Shown here: positions 1 to 9,400 of the stretch, piece after piece
Numbering within the stretch: position 1 is the first letter of the stretch
Layout: each line of letters starts with the position of its first letter
Assembly (NCBI GenBank): GCA_937870825.1
Contig: CALMZO010000021.1
Span: 1 to 32,242, forward strand
DNA: 32,242 nt
Direction: 5' to 3'
DNA from: an uncultured Chloroflexota bacterium
Lineage (GTDB): Bacteria; Chloroflexota; Anaerolineae; UBA4142; SHND01
The notes under the pieces: generated by a model
The model's database searches: none
What the model was told of the DNA's origin: nothing
The model's input: the letters and a program-made list of their open reading frames with translations, nothing else
Made by a program: the position numbers and the translations under genes

Positions 1-1238
1 TTGAGCCACACACTCACACTTTTCGGCTGCATCGTCTCTTGCACCACGCTTACTAATTCATTCGTCAACTTGTCAATGTCCGTCTCATCACGCACCGTCC
101 GCGAAAATTTTTCCATCACCTGTTGCGCGTCGTACTTTTTGCGATTAAAGCGTTTGTCAATTAGGTTTTGAATTCGATTCCGCAGCGGCACAAACAAGGC
201 CGCAATCGCCAGCGTCGAAAGCACGGTGACGAACGAATTGTTGTCGTTCACAATGCCCGCAAAGATTCGCTGCAACAGAATCACACTACCGAAATAGACG
301 GCGAGCAATAGCCCGATGACCAAAGTGTACGTCACCGTGCGACGGATGAGAATATCAATGTCCCACAGACGATACCGCAAAATGGCAATGCCGATAGAGA
401 TGGGAAAGAGTGCGCCGACGATTCCGAAAAAAATATCCAAACCAATTCCAATTCGCAAATCATTCGCCGTAAAGAGTTGTCCGGGCTGCGATAACGCAAT
501 CCCCGGCAAGGCAATGAAAACGCTAGCGACGAACAAGACGATAGCGCCCAACACCCACTTGGTCTGTTGGCGCTGAACCGCGTTCGAGTGCCGGAAATAC
601 CGATACACTTGACTGACAACCGCCACAATAAACATCAAAAGCACAAGCGGAATGCCAATCAGGGTAAGAAGACTGCTGCTCGCTGTTTCGCCGACGCTTT
701 TGGTCAACCCGCTCGTATCGAGCAAGAGCAAGAGGACGAAAGTTATCCAAAACACAAACATCCAGCGCGTCCAACGCGGCACAAACTTGCCATCGGGGAA
801 AAGATAAAAAACGGGAAGCAGTCCAATCCAACCGCTATTTCCCAAAGCAGAAATAATCATGCCCAGCACCGGATGCAAACCTCCGGCGATACGCGCCAAT
901 GTATTCGCCACCGTGCCAAAGATGACAAAGAGTACGCTCAAGTACAAACTGAACCAATCCGTCGAATGCCGCGTGAAAATAATGGCGGCAACGACCAGAT
1001 AAAAGAATGCAGGAAAGAGAATCGAAGCAAGTTGGATATATGCCAGCTGGGCAACTGTGAACCCGCCTTCCTGAATCGCTGCGCGCAAAACCGCATCCGT
1101 CCAATTGTTTTGTGGACGAATAAAATTCAGATTCGTCTCCGCCGTGGCAGGGAACAGAATGAGACTCCACACAAACATGGCGATGCAAAAGAGCATTACA
1201 CCAAGCCCCGCCGCGCGCGCAAATTTGAATAGGTTCAT
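1..1238 (-). CDS. Multi-TM sensor-like membrane protein (C-terminus cut by window edge)
   Basis: The frame is open from an ATG at 1238 to the left edge without a stop, giving about 412 residues; the protein continues outside the window. The start reads MNLFKFARAAGLG and leads straight into a hydrophobic segment. Six to eight hydrophobic stretches follow, with a loop containing LFPDGKFVPRW. Near residues 290-300 comes the block ILRYRLWDIDILIRRT, then another TM segment and the cytoplasmic string DKRFNRKKYDAQQVMEKF. Blocks of this kind (RLWDID, then DRRFYRRKYD) occur in Chloroflexota membrane proteins and in the N-terminal halves of some sensor histidine kinases. The rest, VVQETMQPKSVSVWL, looks like the start of a GAF-like region. 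Whether a kinase domain follows cannot be seen. It lies 31 bp downstream of the cupredoxin gene, so co-transcription is plausible. Function is inferred only. Confidence 0.8.
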   Translation of the reverse strand, partial: MNLFKFARAAGLGVMLFCIAMFVWSLILFPATAETNLNFIRPQNNWTDAVLRAAIQEGGFTVAQLAYIQLASILFPAFFYLVVAAIIFTRHSTDWFSLYLSVLFVIFGTVANTLARIAGGLHPVLGMIISALGNSGWIGLLPVFYLFPDGKFVPRWTRWMFVFWITFVLLLLLDTSGLTKSVGETASSSLLTLIGIPLVLLMFIVAVVSQVYRYFRHSNAVQRQQTKWVLGAIVLFVASVFIALPGIALSQPGQLFTANDLRIGIGLDIFFGIVGALFPISIGIAILRYRLWDIDILIRRTVTYTLVIGLLLAVYFGSVILLQRIFAGIVNDNNSFVTVLSTLAIAALFVPLRNRIQNLIDKRFNRKKYDAQQVMEKFSRTVRDETDIDKLTNELVSVVQETMQPKSVSVWL

Positions 1239-1269
1239 TGCTTGTATGGCAATGACGGTAGAATGACGT

Positions 1270-2106
1270 TTACTCCACCGTCAACGTCCCACTCATGCCC
1301 AACATCTCGTGTCCCGGAATTGTACAATGAAACGTGTACGTTCCGGCGGGCGCTTCAAACGCGATTTGCTGCGTCGCTTGCATCGGCACTTTTAAATCCA
1401 CGCCCAACGCATCAATCGTGAACGTGTGCCAAAACAAATCGTGGTTGTCCAACTCGACGCGCACAATGCCCGGTTTTGCGTTCAGCGCCATCTGCGAATA
1501 CGTCATGTTCTCTGTCACCAACTTGATATCACTCGGCGGCAGTACCCGCGCAGCATTTGTATTCCCGCGCAAAAGTCCAATCCCCATCACCACACTCGCT
1601 ACCAACAACACGCCGACGACAAAATTCACCGCCGCGCGATTCGGCGCGTAACTCTGCCGTGTTTTGAAAACACACATCACCGCCGCGACAAAACCAATCA
1701 CCGAAAACGTCGCAAGCGAGGCGGGCAATAAAATCGCCGCGCCCGACGCGCCGCTGACAAGATTACTCACCGCACCCGTTACCGTGTAAAAGCCAATGTC
1801 CGCAAATAAAAATCCCAAAATCAACGCGCCCAACTTTTCTTCGGGAATGCGCCACAGAATCATCCGCGCAATCATTTGGAAAAAGAATCCAAACACTTTG
1901 TCGCGCAGCATAAACAGCGCGAGTCCCACCACCAGAATCACTGCCAACGCCGCCGCCAACAAATCGCGCAGCGTCACCATCGTCAACACCAGCAAAAGCA
2001 ATTCCCCAATCGCCGCCGCGCGCAAAACCTCGCGCCAACTCCACTCAAACGACAGCGTAGAAAATTCTTGTTCAACCATTTCCTCTACGCGCATTGTAGT
2101 ACTCAT
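1270..2106 (-). CDS. Membrane-anchored cupredoxin (plastocyanin-like copper protein)
   Basis: The protein is 278 residues. The ATG at 2106 is chosen because AGGAGGG sits just upstream; longer in-frame starts overlap the preceding gene. Residues 1-190 hold a cytoplasmic start and about five or six TM segments. The last ~90 residues form a cupredoxin domain outside the membrane. Type 1 copper ligands can be read directly: His in FWHTFTIDALG, then Cys, His and Met in FHCTIPGHEMLGM, the C-x(4)-H-x(4)-M spacing seen in nitrosocyanin- and plastocyanin-like domains. The domain ends GTLTVE. The likely role is electron transfer or copper binding at the outer face of the membrane; the partner is unknown. 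The fusion of several TM helices to one cupredoxin domain, rather than a single anchor, is unusual. It follows the 4-TM gene by 25 bp and is probably co-transcribed with it. Confidence 0.85.
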   Translation of the reverse strand: MSTTMRVEEMVEQEFSTLSFEWSWREVLRAAAIGELLLLVLTMVTLRDLLAAALAVILVVGLALFMLRDKVFGFFFQMIARMILWRIPEEKLGALILGFLFADIGFYTVTGAVSNLVSGASGAAILLPASLATFSVIGFVAAVMCVFKTRQSYAPNRAAVNFVVGVLLVASVVMGIGLLRGNTNAARVLPPSDIKLVTENMTYSQMALNAKPGIVRVELDNHDLFWHTFTIDALGVDLKVPMQATQQIAFEAPAGTYTFHCTIPGHEMLGMSGTLTVE

Positions 2107-2131
2107 TGCAACCCTCCTCACGCGCATCAAC

Positions 2132-2602
2132 TCATTTCTTGCGCGCGCACAATCCCGCCAACACAATTCCATACACGAAATGCGCGAGGGCGAACGCCCA
2201 CATCGGCATTCCCGCCAACGGCGAATTCGTGCGCGGCAAAATAATCGATTCCGCAATGCCAAACAACAGCGCGCCGTACAAAACCCCCAACGCTAACCAT
2301 GTCCCCAACGTCATCTGCGCGCCGAACATCCGCGCCACAACCATCGCAACCATTCCAAACACCACGCCATAAATTCCGGACACCGCAACATGCGTGAACA
2401 AACCAACCACCGGCGACACATTCGGCGCGGCGGAACCCGCATCAAAATAGCCCAGCGCCACCAACGGCGCAATTCCCGCCACTGCTTCCACCAAAATCAC
2501 AAACGCCGCCATCGCCAGCCCCGCGACCATTCCATACATCAACCCCTCGACCGCCGCATCGCCCACCCTGTACCTTTTCCACATCTGCTTTGAAGTTTCC
2601 AT
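2132..2602 (-). CDS. Small four-TM membrane protein of unknown function
   Basis: The protein is 156 residues from the ATG at 2602. That start is preferred over an in-frame ATG at 2614 because GGAGGT lies between the two with proper spacing to the second. Four hydrophobic segments are visible: around GLMYGMVAGLAMAAFVILVE, VGLFTHVAVSGIYGVVFGMVAMVVA, LGTWLALGVLYGALLFGIAES and MWAFALAHFVYGIVLAGL. Conserved-looking small and aromatic residues (H in FTHVAVSGIYG, H in LAHFVYG) resemble small membrane proteins found beside cytochrome or cupredoxin genes in Chloroflexota. I do not recognise a named family. It is the first gene of a probable three-gene minus-strand operon with the cupredoxin and the truncated sensor-like protein. 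The His residues could bind a metal, but that is speculation. Confidence 0.75.
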   Translation of the reverse strand: METSKQMWKRYRVGDAAVEGLMYGMVAGLAMAAFVILVEAVAGIAPLVALGYFDAGSAAPNVSPVVGLFTHVAVSGIYGVVFGMVAMVVARMFGAQMTLGTWLALGVLYGALLFGIAESIILPRTNSPLAGMPMWAFALAHFVYGIVLAGLCARKK

Positions 2603-2722
2603 CTCAACCTCCATGAATGCTGCTTTGTAATCATCTGTAATCTACTCGCTCAGCGTCACCCCAACGTTACGAAAAGCGTTACGAAAAGAGTGCGATGGTG
2701 CAATCGTTCGATAATGCATCGT

Positions 2723-2813
2723 GACGTTTGACGTTTCACATTTCACCTTTCACGTTTCACGTTTGACGCTTCACGTTTCACGTTTCACGTTTGACGTTTC
2801 ACGTTTCACGTTT
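2723..2813. repeat. Heptamer tandem array (SACGTTT)x13 in the 2.60-2.90 kb gene-free stretch
   Basis: Thirteen consecutive 7-bp units of consensus (G/C)ACGTTT fill 91 bp; the variants are CACATTT, CACCTTT and GACGCTT. It sits between the divergent cupredoxin operon and the SARP gene. The rest of the gene-free stretch (2603-2901) holds AT-richer sequence with a direct repeat ACGAAAAG near 2669-2690 and short iterations of the CTGACTAC/CTGATTAC type near 2860-2885. No clear promoter was recognised. A second copy of the heptamer tract precedes the GT2 gene at 18804. The period 7 gives no CRISPR-like spacers. Confidence 0.9.
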
Positions 2814-2901
2814 CATAATGTTCTCGCATCTCGTTTCTCGCTCACATTATTCCATCAACTGACTACGGATAACTGATTACCGACCACTCATTCCTCCCCC
2901 C

Positions 2902-5724
2902 ATGCTCACATTCCACCTGCTCGGCGCGCCGCGTCTCGAAAACCACAATCGCCCTCTTGCCCTCGACACGCGCAAAGCGATTGCCCTCGCCGCGTATCTC
3001 GCGCTCACCCAAACCACGCACGAACGCGATGCCCTCGCCGCCTTTTTTTATCCCGATGCGGATGCCGCGCACGCACGCGCCGCGCTGCGCCGCACACTCT
3101 CTTCACTCAAAACCGCGCTCGGCGAAAATGTGTTGGACATTGAACGCGAAACCATCGCGCTGAACCATGAAAGAGTGCGCGTCGATGTTTTGGAATTTCG
3201 CGCGCTCGCGCAGCAAAACGATTTCGACGCGCTGAAACGCGCGGCAGAACTCTATCAAGGCGATTTTCTCGCGGGCTTTACACTGCGCGACAGCCCCGCG
3301 TTCGACGAATGGCAATTTTTTGAAACCGAATCGCTTCGCAAACAACTTGCCGTCGTTCTCGAAAACTTGACCGCGCATCACACCGCGCGCGGCGAAAACA
3401 AACGCGCCATCGAATCCGCGCGCCGCTGGCTCGCGCTCGACCCCTTGCACGAACCCGCGCATCGCGCCTTGATGCTGCTGTACGCGCGCGACGGACAACG
3501 CGCCGCCGCCTTGCGCCAATACCGTGAATGCCTCCGCCAACTCGATACCGAACTCGGCGTCGCGCCGCTCCTCGAAACAACCGCATTATTTCGCGCGATT
3601 GAAGAGAATAGAATAACGACGAATGACGAACGACGGAAGACGACTGCCCGGGAGGCAATCGAAAATCAAAAATCGAAAATCGAAAATCAACAATATCCCT
3701 TCGTCGGGCGCGCGCGCGAACTCGAAACGCTTTTGCGCGCGTATCAACAGATACGCGACAGCGGTCAATGGCTAGTGATTCAAGGCGAGGCGGGAATTGG
3801 CAAAACGCGACTCGCGGAAGAATTTTTGCAGCGCGTTGCGCGCGCGGGCGCGACGATGTTGACCGCGCGCAGTTATGCCGAACAGCGCGCCCTCGCATAC
3901 GCGCCGTTCGTACACGCACTGCGCGCTGTGTTGAATGATGCGCGTCTCGTCCGGCGACTGGAACCGCTTTCGCCTGTCTTGCGCGCGGATGCCGCGCGTC
4001 TGGTACCGGAACTCGCGCCCAATCTTGCCATCACAAATTCAATAGAAGGTGCGGGCGGGCAAGCGCGCTTTTTTGATGCGGTCACGCATGTGATTTTAAC
4101 GCTCCTGCAAAATGGCGCGCCCGGTGTTTTGTTTCTCGACGACGCGCAGTGGCTCGACGACGGTTCGCTTGATTTGCTCGCCTTTTTGATTCGCCGTTTG
4201 CACAACGCGCCGGTTTGTGTTTTGCTCACGTGGCGCAGTGAAGAAGTGCTTGCCGACCACCCGTTGCGCCGTCTGTATGCGGACGAATTGCGTCAAGAGC
4301 GCGCGCAGTTGATTTCGCTCGCGCGCCTCGCGCAGCCCGATGTGGAAACCCTCCTGAACGCGGCGGCAGCCCGCGGCGTTCGCATGGACTCGACGCTCGC
4401 CGAACGCCTCTATCGTGAAAGCGAAGGGCAGCCGTTCTTTTTGATTGAAACACTCAAACTGATTGAACGCAGGGGCGACGCGCCGGTTGATACAACTCTG
4501 CCTGCCAGTGTGCGCGAACTGTTGCATTCGCGTCTTGCGCGCGCAAGCGAAACGGCGCGGCAGCTTTTGAGCGCAGCAGCCGTCATTGGGCGCACCTTTG
4601 ATTTTGAACTATTGAATCAAGTCAGCGGACGCAGCGAATGGGAAACGCTCAACGGCGTCGAAGAATTGGACGCGCACGGATTCATCGCGGCTGTTCAAGC
4701 GGGCAATGCGCCACAGTACGATTTCACGCACGAAAAATTGCGCGCGCTGGTGTATGAAGAAACCTCGCTCGCGCGCCGTCGCTTGCTGCACCGCCGCGCG
4801 GCGGACGCGCTCATTCAGCGCGCACGCGGACAGCTCGATTCCATCGCGGGGAACATTGCGCAGCACTTGGGCGCGGGCGGCGATGAAACGCGCGCCGCAG
4901 AATTTTACAAACGCGCGGGCGATTACGCGCGTTCCGTGTTCGCCAATCGCGACGCGGTGGAACAGTACACTGCCGCGCTCGCCTTCGGGTTTCCTGACGC
5001 GGGCGCACTGCACGCCAGCATCGGCGACGCACAAACGTTGTTGGGCGAATACGACGCGGCGTTGGTTTCGTACGAAACAAGCGCCGCATTCAACGACCCG
5101 AACGCGGATGCCAATCTCGCGCGTGTCTATTTGCGGCGCGGCGAATGGGAACGCGCCGCGCGGCATCTTTTGAACGCGCTGGAATTGACCCACGATACCG
5201 CAACGCAATCGCAGTTGTATGCCGACCTCGCGCTCGCGCAGCATCATTCGCATCACGACGCGGATGCGTTGAAACACGCGCAGCGCGCCTTGAACCTCGC
5301 GCGCAAAGCAAAGGACGAGCGCGCCCTCGCACAGTCCTATAACATTCTCGGCATTCTCGCGCGCACACGCCGCGCGTGGCACGCTGCGCGTTCGCATTTG
5401 GAGGCAAGCGCGCAGCTCGCCGAACGCAGGAACGACGTCAGCGCGCACGCCGCCGCGTTGAACAATCTCGCGCTGGTACACCACGATATGCAGGACGACG
5501 CGCGCGCATTGGAATTGGCGCACCGCGCGTTGGAACTCGTGACGCGCAATGGGGACCGCCATCGGCAAGCCGCCATTCACAATCACCTCGCCGATTTGTA
5601 TCACGCGCGCGGCAGCGCAACAGACTCGATGTTTCATCTCAAAGCCGCCGTTGCCATTTATGCCGACATCGGCGGTCCTGTCGGAGAATGGCAGCCCGAA
5701 ATTTGGAAATTGGAAGAGTGGTAG
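2902..5724 (+). CDS. SARP/AfsR-like regulator: BTAD + AAA (STAND) ATPase + TPR
   Basis: The protein is 940 residues. Residues 1-95 (FHLLGAPRLENH, KAIALAAYLALT, ARAALRRTLSSLK) match the winged-helix DNA-binding part of SARP proteins. Residues 96-232 form the bacterial transcriptional activation domain, with ARRWLALDPLHEPAHRALM and ALRQYRECLRQLDTELGVAP. After a low-complexity linker (234-265) comes an AAA_16-type ATPase: YPFVGRARELETL, Walker A GEAGIGKT at 295-302, Walker B VLFLDDAQ with Asp413/414. The C-terminal third (about 640-930) is made of TPR-like helical pairs (EQYTAALAFG, ALAQSYNILGILARTRR, AALNNLALVHHDMQDD). The family works as ligand- or protein-responsive transcription activators. 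No Shine-Dalgarno is evident at the ATG. It lies upstream of the CHAT module in the same direction, so it may sense the same stress; that link is inference. Confidence 0.9.
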   Translation: MLTFHLLGAPRLENHNRPLALDTRKAIALAAYLALTQTTHERDALAAFFYPDADAAHARAALRRTLSSLKTALGENVLDIERETIALNHERVRVDVLEFRALAQQNDFDALKRAAELYQGDFLAGFTLRDSPAFDEWQFFETESLRKQLAVVLENLTAHHTARGENKRAIESARRWLALDPLHEPAHRALMLLYARDGQRAAALRQYRECLRQLDTELGVAPLLETTALFRAIEENRITTNDERRKTTAREAIENQKSKIENQQYPFVGRARELETLLRAYQQIRDSGQWLVIQGEAGIGKTRLAEEFLQRVARAGATMLTARSYAEQRALAYAPFVHALRAVLNDARLVRRLEPLSPVLRADAARLVPELAPNLAITNSIEGAGGQARFFDAVTHVILTLLQNGAPGVLFLDDAQWLDDGSLDLLAFLIRRLHNAPVCVLLTWRSEEVLADHPLRRLYADELRQERAQLISLARLAQPDVETLLNAAAARGVRMDSTLAERLYRESEGQPFFLIETLKLIERRGDAPVDTTLPASVRELLHSRLARASETARQLLSAAAVIGRTFDFELLNQVSGRSEWETLNGVEELDAHGFIAAVQAGNAPQYDFTHEKLRALVYEETSLARRRLLHRRAADALIQRARGQLDSIAGNIAQHLGAGGDETRAAEFYKRAGDYARSVFANRDAVEQYTAALAFGFPDAGALHASIGDAQTLLGEYDAALVSYETSAAFNDPNADANLARVYLRRGEWERAARHLLNALELTHDTATQSQLYADLALAQHHSHHDADALKHAQRALNLARKAKDERALAQSYNILGILARTRRAWHAARSHLEASAQLAERRNDVSAHAAALNNLALVHHDMQDDARALELAHRALELVTRNGDRHRQAAIHNHLADLYHARGSATDSMFHLKAAVAIYADIGGPVGEWQPEIWKLEEW
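3601..3697. repeat. Low-complexity repeat forming the BTAD-ATPase linker
   Basis: Inside the regulator gene the sequence changes to iterations of ACGAATGACGAACGACGGAA and then AATCGAAAATCAAAAATCG, with a TGCCcgggaGGCA inverted repeat between them. It encodes the charged linker TTNDERRKTTAREAIENQ followed by KSKIENQQ, with no domain character, exactly between the BTAD domain and the ATPase. Composition differs sharply from the GCGC-rich flanks. The same type of iteration recurs at 20597, 25369 and 25797. Confidence 0.8.
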
Positions 5725-5737
5725 CCGATACCTCAAT

Positions 5738-5767
5738 TTGCAAATTCTATTTGATACGTGATATAGT
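5738..5767 (+). promoter_or_regulatory. Possible sigma-70-type promoter for the CHAT module
   Basis: TTGCAA (5738-5743) and TATAGT (5762-5767) are separated by 18 bp in the 212-bp gap between the regulator and the 166-aa gene. Downstream, GTTCAA-N7-TTGAAC (5836-5854) is a short palindrome that could be an operator. The match is moderate and untested. Confidence 0.35.
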
Positions 5768-5936
5768 CTCGTTTCGATCTGTTTCCTGTGTTGTCAGGGG
5801 TGGCTCTAGTTACCCCATAGTGCTACGACAACGCAGTTCAAAAATGAATTGAACAGATGCGGGTTGTCAAGATCACAACGATGCTTTCAATACATAGACC
5901 TCGTATCGTCATTTTTGAAATGCGTTCGAGGAAACC

Positions 5937-6437
5937 ATGTCTGATTCCATCTCCGCTTCTTCCGGCACATGGCGCCAAACTCACAAACCAGAGCCGGGGC
6001 AAACCCTTCCGGCTGTCGAGTTCCTCTTTTTCCCCGCGTACGTCCAAGCTGTTTGGAACCGCAAACCCCGTGCTGCGCGTGAAACCCGCGAATCGCGGGG
6101 TGTGTACGATTTCGATGATGAGGAGCGCATCCTGCTCACTGACTCGATTGCCCTCGACGGTGCGAGCATTCTTGTGCGCGCTTCGCTCATCCCCGCCAGA
6201 AAACCGGAACACTATCACCTGCGCGTCGAAGTCGCTGCGCCAAAAAATTTCAAGCACGGCGGGCGTCTCATTTTGTACTGGGACAGGTATGAGCATCACG
6301 TCCCGTTTCATTCTGGCGAAATGTTTTTTGAAGACATCTCGCCGCCCGATTTTTCGCGGCTAAGAAGGAATTTGCCGTCCCCCCGTTTGCGCCTGCGTAT
6401 CGAATTCGACGAGCATGGCAAGAACGGCAAACATTAA
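5937..6437 (+). CDS. Beta-rich 166-aa protein, putative partner of the CHAT protease
   Basis: The start ATG at 5937 follows GAGGAAACC, a good ribosome binding site. The sequence starts with a polar segment (MSDSISASSGTWRQTHKPEP) and then alternates hydrophobic and charged residues as in a beta-sandwich: GVYDFDDEERILLTDSIALD, SILVRASLIPA, HYHLRVEVAAP, GGRLILYWDRYEHHVPF, EMFFEDI, PRLRLRIEF. There is no signal peptide, TM segment or recognisable catalytic motif. Its 3' end overlaps the start of the TPR-CHAT gene by 23 bp, so translation is probably coupled and the two proteins probably act together. Candidate roles are substrate, regulator or target-recognition subunit of the CHAT protease. CHAT systems with small partner proteins have been described (for example CATRA-type systems), but I cannot assign this one to any of them from sequence alone. 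Confidence 0.75.
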   Translation: MSDSISASSGTWRQTHKPEPGQTLPAVEFLFFPAYVQAVWNRKPRAARETRESRGVYDFDDEERILLTDSIALDGASILVRASLIPARKPEHYHLRVEVAAPKNFKHGGRLILYWDRYEHHVPFHSGEMFFEDISPPDFSRLRRNLPSPRLRLRIEFDEHGKNGKH

Positions 6438-9400
6438 TTCCCTCGCGCGACAATGGGTTCGAGAAAACATGAATGACGCGGAGCTGCGCCGCGCCATCAT
6501 GGTTGCGCGCCTGCGCGACATTCCCCTCTCGCTTTTTGAAAAAATCGAACGCGAACGGCATCGCTCGCCGCGTTTCGCGCACGCGCTCGCGCGCGTGGTG
6601 TACGAAATCGCGCGGCGCAAAAAAAATCCCGCACTGCGCGCCCGCGCCGAACTCGCGCTCATTCAAACGCTAAACACACTCGGCGAATTTCCGGATGTCC
6701 TCGCGCGTTGTGAGAAAACTGCCGCGCGTTTTGAAAAACTCGGCGACGCCGAGAATCAAGCGCGCGTGTGGCTCGAAGCGGCATCCGCAGAAACATGGCG
6801 CGGCAATCTCGACCTTGCGCGCACATATCTTGTACGCGCAAAAAATTTGAGTGACGCGCCCGAAATTTCATTTCAAGTCATGTGGATTCAAGGAGGGATT
6901 GCTTGGCAGGGGAGCGATTTTAACCGGGCATCAGAATTGTTCGAGCTGTTGCTTTCGCGGGTTGACAAGGGGGACCACTTGATGCGCGCGCTGGCTCTCA
7001 GAGAATTTGGACATGTGCGCCACCGTTTCAACCCGCACGAGGGGCTCGGCTTGCTGAGAAAGGCGCGCCGACAATTGGTACGCCTACATTGCGCCGCAGA
7101 CATTGCCTTTTGTGACTATTGGCTCGCACAAGCCCTCTCGGACTTGAATCGCTTTGCCGAAGGCGAAAAGGCGTTACAGCGCGCCAAGCGCTTTGCTGCG
7201 CGCGAGGGAATGCGTTTTATCGCCGCGCTTTGCGATTTGGATTTGGGTTATTTACGCTGGGGTCAGCAGCGGTTTCACAAAGCGCTCACTTTCACTCAAG
7301 CTGCGCGCCCGCTGTTCGCCCAGATTGGAGTTTCCCAAGAGGTGGCTACGTGTGACTTGAACAGCGGCAGTTATTTGCTGAGCTTGAATCGGTACGACGA
7401 AGCGATTCCCTACCTGGAGCAAGCGGCGGAGGCGGCGCTCGACACACAGCGTTATACCAAAGCGGGCGTGGCACACGCCAACTTGGGTGAATTGTACGAT
7501 GCGCTGGGTGATTATCCGCGTGCGTTGCACCATCAGCTTACGGCATCCAAATTGTTTGCCCCACAACGCCCACTTGCGCGGTTGGCAAGAACTATGTTGG
7601 AGTTGGGCAAAACCTATTTTCATCTCGGGCAAATCGCGCAAGCGAGACAAGCATTGCGGCGCGCGCGCGCGTTTTCGCTGGAGGGACACCTGCCATCTGA
7701 AACTGCCCAAGCGGACTTGGGTTTGGCACAAATCGCGCTCGCGTCTGCTCAAAGCAAACACGCCCGCGCGGCGCTGCTGCGCGCGCGCGCGCAGCTTGCG
7801 AAACTCGAGCAAACGATTTACGTCGCATACTGCGAACGGTTGTTGGCGCAGACCAATGTGCGGCATCGCGCAACGGCTATGCGCCATCTTGCCGCGAGCC
7901 GCAATTTGTTTGCGCGACAGAATTTATTTGTCGAAGTCGCGCTGTGCGAGCTCACAAGCGGCGATTTGCACTGCGCGTGGCAGGAATGGGACGCGGCAGA
8001 ACGCGCGTATCAAAGCGCGCAAAAAACTCTCCAAGCGGCGTTCCCCGACCATGCGTGGCGTATCGCGTACGGCTTGGGCAAAATCGCGCGCGCGCGCGGC
8101 GATGAAACAGCCGCGTTGCAAGAGTGGCTCCGCGGTTGTGAACGGATTGCCAAACTTCGCGCGGGCAGCGGAATCGAACTCTTGAGCAATGACTTGTTTC
8201 ACGCGCGGCAACACATTTTCACCGATGCGCTCCAACTGGCGCACACGCTCGAACGCAACGAGGACGCACTGCGCGTGATGGAAATCGCCAAAGCGCAAAC
8301 ATTTTTGCAGCAGGTGATGGGACGCGCGCCGCGCGCATTGCTTGCCGTGTCTCCCGCCACCGCGAATTTGCTGGAACGCGAACGCGTTTTGCGTGACCGC
8401 CTTGTACAGCAGCGCAAGCAGCTTGTTTTTGACGCGCACCAAACGCAACCCACCGCGCCGCTCGCAACGCGCGGCGTCCCATTCAAGATGCTCGACAAAT
8501 TGAAAACCACATTGCGCGAATACGAAGAGGTGGCACAACAGCTGCAGTTGGCGCGGCACGGACTCGAAGGCAATCCGACTCTTGCGCTCTTTGACGTGGA
8601 AACATTTCGCGCGTACGCGAACGCGCGTTGGGGCGATGCATGGACCGCGCTCGATTATTTTTTTGCGAACGGCAAATTGTATATCGCGTGCATCGAACCG
8701 ACGCGCGTGTCCATCACCACAACGCGCTGGACCCCGTCCGACGCGGCTCAACTCAAACTCGCAACTTCTACGCATCCCGACGAACGTGAGGTGGTCTATA
8801 ACGAAACCTTGCGCGGTTTTCCCGTCAACACGCGTGCGAACGTGTTAGAGGATTTGACGCCGCGTTTGATTCCCGCATCGGTGCGGCAAGGACGCGCGCA
8901 GACGCTCATCGTTTCGCCGCATCACGCCCTGCATCAACTCCCCTTTCATGCGCTCTGTGAAAAGAATGCGCCCCTGCTCGAACGCTTTACGTTTGTGTAC
9001 ACACCGAATTTGCAGGCGCTCGTCGAATTGGCGCGCAATCACCCCGCCAAGCCAAAGCATTCGCGGATGTTGGTCTGCGGCGCGGAAACATTTTCGGATG
9101 CGCCGCCGCTGCTGCATACGCGCGCAGAAGTACAAGCCCTACAGCAGCTGCCAAACACCACCGTCTTGTGGCAAGAGGATGCCACACGCGCGACGCTGCT
9201 GGAATGGAATGCGCGCGACGCATTGTCGCGATACAGCATTTTGCATTTTGCCACGCACGCCCGCGTGGACGCGGATGCGCCGTACGAATCCCATATTGCC
9301 CTGACAAACGACACGCTCAATGTTTTGGATATTCCGGAATTAAAGCTCGATGCGCGTCTCGTTACGCTCTCGGCGTGCGCCAGCGCAATCGGCAAAGGCG

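Noticed and set aside
2723..2813. CRISPR array
   Set aside because: The period is only 7 bp with no spacers.
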